Below, in pieces: positions 59,694-64,000 of a DNA stretch of 64,000 nucleotides. Position 1 is the first letter of the stretch, and every line of letters begins with the position of its first letter. Origin of the DNA: an uncultured Acidobacteriota bacterium (lineage in GTDB: Bacteria > Acidobacteriota > UBA6911 > RPQK01 > JAJDTT01); NCBI GenBank assembly GCA_951812665.1, contig CATOST010000016.1:1-64000 (forward strand), written 5' to 3'. The notes beneath the pieces are model-generated. The model made no database searches. It saw only the letters and a list, made by a program, of their open reading frames with translations, and was not told where the DNA came from. The translations under genes and the position numbers were made by a program.

Positions 59694-60563
59694 CTACTCC
59701 CCTTCTTCTCTTTCCGCCAGAATGTCGCGTGCCTTGGAAACGTGGGCGTGCTCCGGAAAGTCCTGCACGTAAGCCGCAAGAACCTTTTCGGCCTGGGCCC
59801 GGTTTCCGGAGTGGTAATAAATCTGGCCCCTCAGGAAGGCGCTGTCGGCGACGTAGTCGCTCCGGGGGAAGCTCGACACCAGGGAATCGAGTTCCAGAAG
59901 CGCCATCTCCTCGTTCCCCTGGGAGGCCAGGCTCAGAGCCAGATAGTAGTAACTCAAGTCGGCCTTTCCCGAGTTGTTGTCAGGATCCAGTTCGATGACT
60001 CGGCGCAGATGATCGATGGCCGGGGAAAATTCCCCCCGCTCAATGTATTTCTCGGCCACGCGATATTGGACATCGACGGATCCGGGTTCCCGGCCTGCCG
60101 TGCGGAGGAGGCTGACGAAGGAACCCGGGCCGCCCGCCGCGGCCGCAACGCGCTCCCGAAAGGCTCCCGGGGGGACGAAACCCGAGATCCGTTCCATCTC
60201 CTGTCCCTCTCCGTTCAGCAGGAGCAGACCCGGATAGCCGGTGATGTTGAACCTCTCCTGGAGTCGGCGGCCCTCCTCGTCGGTCTCGGCGTTGAGCTTG
60301 AGCCAAACGTAACGATCGGACATCTCGTCGATCACGGTCTTGTCGGTGAAGGTCTCGGCCTCCATCTTCTTGCAGTAGCCGCACCAATCCGTATAGAGGT
60401 ACGCTAGGATGAGCTTGTCTCCGAGCTGAGCTTCCTTGAGGGCCTGTTCATAGCTCTGGATCCAGGGCAGCCGGTCGGGTAGGGAGCGGTAGAGGGAGTA
60501 CCCCACCAATACAACCAGGCAGAGGCCCAGAGTCAGGAGCAGAAGACTGGTGTCTCTTCGCAT
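59694..60563 (-). CDS. Membrane-anchored thioredoxin-like protein with TPR domain
   Basis: A protein of 289 residues. An N-terminal signal anchor is followed by a DsbD-gamma-like thioredoxin fold with the active site YLYTDWCGYCKKME (CGYC) and a cis-Pro region ITGYPGLLLLN. From about residue 165 come TPR-like repeats (AEKYIERGEFSPAIDHLRRVIELDP, and a second near 240). It likely reduces or delivers electrons to a periplasmic partner bound by the TPR part. ATG overlaps the stop of the upstream lipoprotein (TGATG), so they are coupled. Confidence 0.85.
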   Translation of the reverse strand: MRRDTSLLLLTLGLCLVVLVGYSLYRSLPDRLPWIQSYEQALKEAQLGDKLILAYLYTDWCGYCKKMEAETFTDKTVIDEMSDRYVWLKLNAETDEEGRRLQERFNITGYPGLLLLNGEGQEMERISGFVPPGAFRERVAAAAGGPGSFVSLLRTAGREPGSVDVQYRVAEKYIERGEFSPAIDHLRRVIELDPDNNSGKADLSYYYLALSLASQGNEEMALLELDSLVSSFPRSDYVADSAFLRGQIYYHSGNRAQAEKVLAAYVQDFPEHAHVSKARDILAEREEGE

Positions 60564-61123
60564 CAGGGTCGCTCCAAGGTCACGTCATCCGAGGTTCGGG
60601 TGATCCCATCGGGTCCGGCCGACCGGAGATCGTAGTCCTGGGACGACAGGGTACGAAAAACGTAGGGATTGAACCATCCATCCAGCTCGGTCGTGGGCTG
60701 CATGTACTCCGGCGCCAAGTATTCCATGAGTTCACGGAAGCTCTCGGCCGGAGGCAGTTTCCCGCGCTCCCGTTGGTAGCTGCCGATGGCGGAGTCGATC
60801 AGCTGCAGGTCGGAGCGGGTCCGGAGCGACCGTTCCTCGTCCAGCGCCGCCAGAATGGTCTCCACCTTTTCCCACCGCCGGTCGCCCAGCCGAATTTCTT
60901 CGATGACCCACGCCCGGTCTTTTCGAATCAGCTTGACGGCGGTCTTGAGGGTCACCTCGGCGACGGCGTGGTTCCCGGTCCGGCGCACTTTCTCGACCTG
61001 GACCTGCCCCTTGCCGAGCCGGACCTGATCCATATTGCTCAAGCCGTCCACGATCTGCTTCTCAAGGCTCTTACCACAAGCCAGGAGAGGCAGGACAAGC
61101 ACCGCTACGAGCACCGACTTCAC
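60563..61123 (-). CDS. Lipoprotein with GspG-like C-terminal domain
   Basis: A protein of 186 residues. The signal ends in a lipobox LPLLACG. The C-terminal half (LIDSAIGSYQRERGKLPPAE, LDGWFNPYVFRTLSS, DLRSAGPDG) resembles the soluble part of major pseudopilins of the type II secretion GspG family, but the prepilin helix and cleavage site are missing, so it is a lipoprotein that uses the fold. Its function is unknown. It overlaps the redoxin-TPR gene by one base. Confidence 0.7.
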   Translation of the reverse strand: MKSVLVAVLVLPLLACGKSLEKQIVDGLSNMDQVRLGKGQVQVEKVRRTGNHAVAEVTLKTAVKLIRKDRAWVIEEIRLGDRRWEKVETILAALDEERSLRTRSDLQLIDSAIGSYQRERGKLPPAESFRELMEYLAPEYMQPTTELDGWFNPYVFRTLSSQDYDLRSAGPDGITRTSDDVTLERP

Positions 61124-61264
61124 ACTCGCATCTTAGCAGTCTGCGGCGAAAACAGCCAAGGCAGGTCCCCGCGCCAAGCCGCCGCTCCCACGCTGCCCCG
61201 GTTCCGCTTTGGATTGCGCCGGCCGGCCGCCTCGCCTGCCGTACCGGAGTGGTAGATTGACCGG

Positions 61265-63388
61265 ATGCCGCCGCAGTTGGAGGTGCCGGTCCAATACCTG
61301 AAGGGCGTGGGCCCGGCCCGGGCCGCCATGCTGCAGAAAGCCAAGATCGGCACCGTGGAGGATCTCCTCAACTACCAGCCGTTTCGCTATGAGGACCGGT
61401 CCAGCTTTCGGCTCATTGACCAGCTTCGGGTCGGAGAGGACGCCCTGGTGGAGGGTGAGATCGCCGTCTGCGGGAACTACTCCACCCCCATGAAGAGGGT
61501 CCGGATCTTCGAGCTGGTCGTGGAGGATCGTTCGGGAGCCCTGACGGTCAAGTTCTTCAATCAGCCCTACCTCCAGCGGGTCCTCCGCAACCGGCAGCGG
61601 CTGATTCTCTACGGTCAGGTTCGCCGCGACGATTACACTCTCCGCCCGGTACTCCTGAACCCGGAATGGGAGCTTATGGACTCGTCGTCGGAACCGGCGA
61701 TCCATTCCGGACGGATCGTACCCATCTACCGGCGGGTGGGAAAACTGACCACCCGCTCGCTGCGCACCATCGTCTATCGCGCCCTGTCCCAATTGCAGCC
61801 GGACCTGCAGGACCCGATTCCGGACCGGCTGCTGGAAAAGCACGGCCTCCCGGACCGCCGCCGGGCGTGGCAGGAACTCCATTTCCCCTCCCTGCCGGAG
61901 GAGCGGAAGCGAGAGGCTTTCCTGCAGGACCTGGAGTCGGGCGCGACGCCGGCTCAGCGCAGATTCGTCTTCGAGGAGTTCTTTCTGTTTCACCTGGGTC
62001 TCCAGATGGTGCGCCGAGACCGGGAGTCCCTGCCCAAGACCCGGCGGATCGAGATCAACAATCGGATTCGCGAGGTGGTGAAGGGGATCCTTCCCTTCCA
62101 TCCCACCGCCGCCCAGAAGAGAGTGGTGGGCGAGATCGTCGGCGATCTGCGCAGCGGCAACGTCATGAGGCGGCTGCTCCATGGAGACGTGGGCTCGGGC
62201 AAGACCATTGTTGCCCTCCAGGCCATGGTGGTAGTGCTGGAGAATGGATTCCAGGCCGCGCTGATGGCGCCGACGGAGATCCTGGCCGAGCAGCACTTCC
62301 GAACCCTGTCCCGTTTTCTGCGGAGCACCGATTACCGGTTGGCGCTGCTCACGGGTCGGGTCCGTGGCAAACGGCGCCGGGAGATCTTGGAGCAGATCCG
62401 GTCGGGTGGCGTCCAACTCGTCATCGGGACCCACGCCCTGCTCGAGGCCCCGGTCCGGTTTCGGGATCTGGGTCTGGCGGTGATCGACGAGCAACACCGT
62501 TTCGGAGTTCTGCAAAGGTCCCGGCTCATGGGGAAGGGGGATCAGCCCGACGTGTTGATCATGACGGCCACGCCGATTCCCAGGAGCCTGGCCTTGACGG
62601 TCTACGGCGATCTGGACCTCTCGGTGCTGGACGAGCTGCCTCCGGGACGGCAACCGGTCGAGACGGTCCTCTGTTCGGAGCGGGACCGGAACCGGGTCTA
62701 CGAACTCCTGAAGCGGGAACTGGCCCAGGGCCGGCAAGCGTTTGTGGTGTATCCGTTGATCGAGGAATCGGACAAGCTGGAACTGCGCGCCGCCGAGGAG
62801 ATGACCGGGCAGCTCCGGGAAGTGTTCCCGGGCTCTGGCGTGGGTCTGATCCACGGACGTCTCAAGGGCGAGGAGAAGGATGCGCAGATGGAGGCCCTGC
62901 GCGACGGAACGATACAGATCCTGGTCGCGACGACGGTCGTGGAGGTCGGCCTGGATGTTCCCAACGCGACCGTTATGGTGGTGGAGCATGCCGACCGTTT
63001 CGGCCTCTCCCAACTCCACCAGTTGCGGGGCCGAATCGGGCGCGGAAGCCACCAGGGGACCTGTGTCCTCATGACCGGCGACGCTCGATCCGAGAATGCC
63101 TTCCGCCGCTTGGATATCATGTGCCGGACTTCCGACGGCTTCCGCATCGCCGAGGAGGACCTGGAGATTCGAGGCCCGGGGGAGTTCGTGGGGACCCGGC
63201 AGTCGGGGGTTCCCCAGTTCCAGTTCGGCAACATCGTCCGGGACCGCCGCCTGCTGGAGTTGGCGGCCGAGGAGGCTCGGGACCATTTGGCCCGTCTGAC
63301 CAAGGGCGCAAGGGGAGAGGTTAAGGACCATATGACCCGGTTGGCGGACCAGTGGCGGAGTCGATTCGGCCTCTTCGACGTGGGTTGA
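61265..63388 (+). CDS. recG: ATP-dependent DNA helicase RecG
   Basis: A protein of 707 residues that reverses stalled forks and processes branched DNA. It has the N-terminal wedge with the OB fold (about 60-150), Walker A in LHGDVGSGKT, DEQH in VIDEQHRFGVLQR, and the helicase C-terminal region HADRFGLSQLHQLRGRIGRG. The end EDLEIRGPGEFVGTRQSG is the conserved TRG region needed for translocation. Its length is typical of the family. rsmD starts 17 bases after the stop. Confidence 0.95.
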   Translation: MPPQLEVPVQYLKGVGPARAAMLQKAKIGTVEDLLNYQPFRYEDRSSFRLIDQLRVGEDALVEGEIAVCGNYSTPMKRVRIFELVVEDRSGALTVKFFNQPYLQRVLRNRQRLILYGQVRRDDYTLRPVLLNPEWELMDSSSEPAIHSGRIVPIYRRVGKLTTRSLRTIVYRALSQLQPDLQDPIPDRLLEKHGLPDRRRAWQELHFPSLPEERKREAFLQDLESGATPAQRRFVFEEFFLFHLGLQMVRRDRESLPKTRRIEINNRIREVVKGILPFHPTAAQKRVVGEIVGDLRSGNVMRRLLHGDVGSGKTIVALQAMVVVLENGFQAALMAPTEILAEQHFRTLSRFLRSTDYRLALLTGRVRGKRRREILEQIRSGGVQLVIGTHALLEAPVRFRDLGLAVIDEQHRFGVLQRSRLMGKGDQPDVLIMTATPIPRSLALTVYGDLDLSVLDELPPGRQPVETVLCSERDRNRVYELLKRELAQGRQAFVVYPLIEESDKLELRAAEEMTGQLREVFPGSGVGLIHGRLKGEEKDAQMEALRDGTIQILVATTVVEVGLDVPNATVMVVEHADRFGLSQLHQLRGRIGRGSHQGTCVLMTGDARSENAFRRLDIMCRTSDGFRIAEEDLEIRGPGEFVGTRQSGVPQFQFGNIVRDRRLLELAAEEARDHLARLTKGARGEVKDHMTRLADQWRSRFGLFDVG

Positions 63389-63405
63389 TTCCGGATTCGA
63401 CGGAC

Positions 63406-63948
63406 ATGAGGATCATCGCAGGAAGATTCCGGGGGAAGAAGCTGGCCAGTTTTCGGGCCGACATCCGGCCCACTACGGACCGGGCCCGGGAGACCCTCTT
63501 CAATATCGTTCGGGATCGAGTCCCCGGTTCCGTCTGGCTCGACCTGTTCACGGGGTCGGGAGCCGTGGGAATCGAGGCCATCAGCCGGGGTGCCCGGTAC
63601 GTCATCTTCAACGACCGGAATCGAGAGTCCACCACGCTGGTCCGGAAGAATCTGGCCCGTTGCCGCGTGGAGGAGGGGGTCGAGATTCACCAGAAAGATT
63701 CCTTTACCCTCCTGAGGAATCTCCGGCCTCCCACCGTCGACTTCATCTTTCTGGACCCGCCCTACAAGTTCAAACGCCACGCCAAGCTTCTGGAGAGGCT
63801 CTCGGCCATGCCCTGGATGCGCCCGGAGAGCACCATCGTCCTGGAGGTGTTCAAGAAGACTCCGCGTCCGGAAACGACCTCCCGGGTCACTTGGACCCGT
63901 ACGGTGCGGGTCGGCGACAACAAGCTTCTCTTCTACTCACTGCCGTGA
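63406..63948 (+). CDS. rsmD: 16S rRNA (guanine(966)-N(2))-methyltransferase RsmD
   Basis: A protein of 180 residues. MRIIAGRFRGKKL is the classic N-terminus, TTDRARETLFNIV and LDLFTGSGAVGIEAISRGA the SAM-binding core, and DFIFLDPPYKFKRHAKLL holds the DPPY catalytic motif. It methylates G966 of 16S rRNA in the 30S subunit. The start ATG 63406 is set by the family start; the open frame upstream overlaps recG and is unrelated. In many bacteria coaD follows, but the window ends 52 bases later. Confidence 0.94.
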   Translation: MRIIAGRFRGKKLASFRADIRPTTDRARETLFNIVRDRVPGSVWLDLFTGSGAVGIEAISRGARYVIFNDRNRESTTLVRKNLARCRVEEGVEIHQKDSFTLLRNLRPPTVDFIFLDPPYKFKRHAKLLERLSAMPWMRPESTIVLEVFKKTPRPETTSRVTWTRTVRVGDNKLLFYSLP

Positions 63949-64000
63949 GAACCGCGGGAACCGGGCACCGGAGCGACGGACGAAAAGGGAATTGCCCCTG

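Overview
The window is about 64 kb of GC-rich bacterial chromosome with short intergenic gaps. The gene content best fits an uncultured Acidobacteriota lineage, though this is inference from gene types and not a phylogeny. The supporting genes are an Oar-like outer-membrane barrel, a Ser/Thr kinase with a TolB/PD40 propeller tail next to an FHA-GAF-SpoIIE phosphatase, several Tat- or Sec-exported propeller hydrolases, a SoxR-independent set of TlpA-like redoxins, and a RAYT transposase with GGGGACAGTC-type repeats. I see no rRNA, tRNA, CRISPR array, prophage or complete insertion sequence.

Layout. 1-3343: a tightly coupled cassette of four membrane proteins of unknown function (the first looks like DUF6754). 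3365-8248: two convergent paralogous propeller hydrolase-like genes, the first frameshifted, with a RAYT gene and its repeats between them. 8438-11536: exported cyclophilin, aspartate-semialdehyde dehydrogenase and an exported sugar isomerase-like lipoprotein. 11655-14368: Fic antitoxin-like gene, broken fic, recQ. 14347-17998 (minus): nagA behind a nucleotidyltransferase/GHMP-kinase fusion, facing an MFS transporter at 18194. 19901-24279: unknown exported protein, plug-less TonB-receptor-like barrel, exported Pcm. 24287-31216 (minus): an eight-gene run with a three-subunit molybdenum hydroxylase, a MoaD-like protein, two small membrane proteins, a TlpA-like redoxin and an APC permease.

31651-36927: FHA-GAF-SpoIIE phosphatase overlapping a membrane Ser/Thr kinase, then a lipoprotein. 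36935-38038 (minus): M19 dipeptidase. 38162-39287: a broken vapB and an intact higBA with a clear promoter/operator. 39407-47844: glutathione peroxidase, sodium:solute symporter, Asp-box sialidase-like protein, cystathionine synthase/lyase-type enzyme, GSA-aminomutase-like enzyme, ATP/ADP-translocase-like carrier, glutamine amidotransferase. 47841-50890 (minus): PQQ sugar dehydrogenase-cytochrome fusion and a DHRS6-like SDR. 51100-53175: acetolactate synthase large subunit plus a small coiled-coil gene. 53298-53540: vapC remnant. 53609-55601 (minus): the two-step agmatine-to-putrescine pathway. 55831-59595: NfeD, SPFH protein, radical SAM protein, ubiX, ribA. 59694-61123 (minus): redoxin-TPR protein and a GspG-like lipoprotein. 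61265-63948: recG and rsmD.

Working together: free-sugar uptake and activation (hydrolases, symporters, NagA, kinase/pyrophosphorylase fusion, PQQ dehydrogenase) recurs through the window. The molybdenum hydroxylase set, agmatine pair, UbiX-RibA pair and kinase-phosphatase pair are each self-contained modules. Toxin-antitoxin genes appear four times but only higBA looks whole. The most open biology lies in the 1-3343 membrane cassette, the NTP-transferase/GHMP-kinase fusion, the plug-less barrel with its coupled partner, and the tailed MoaD-like protein.
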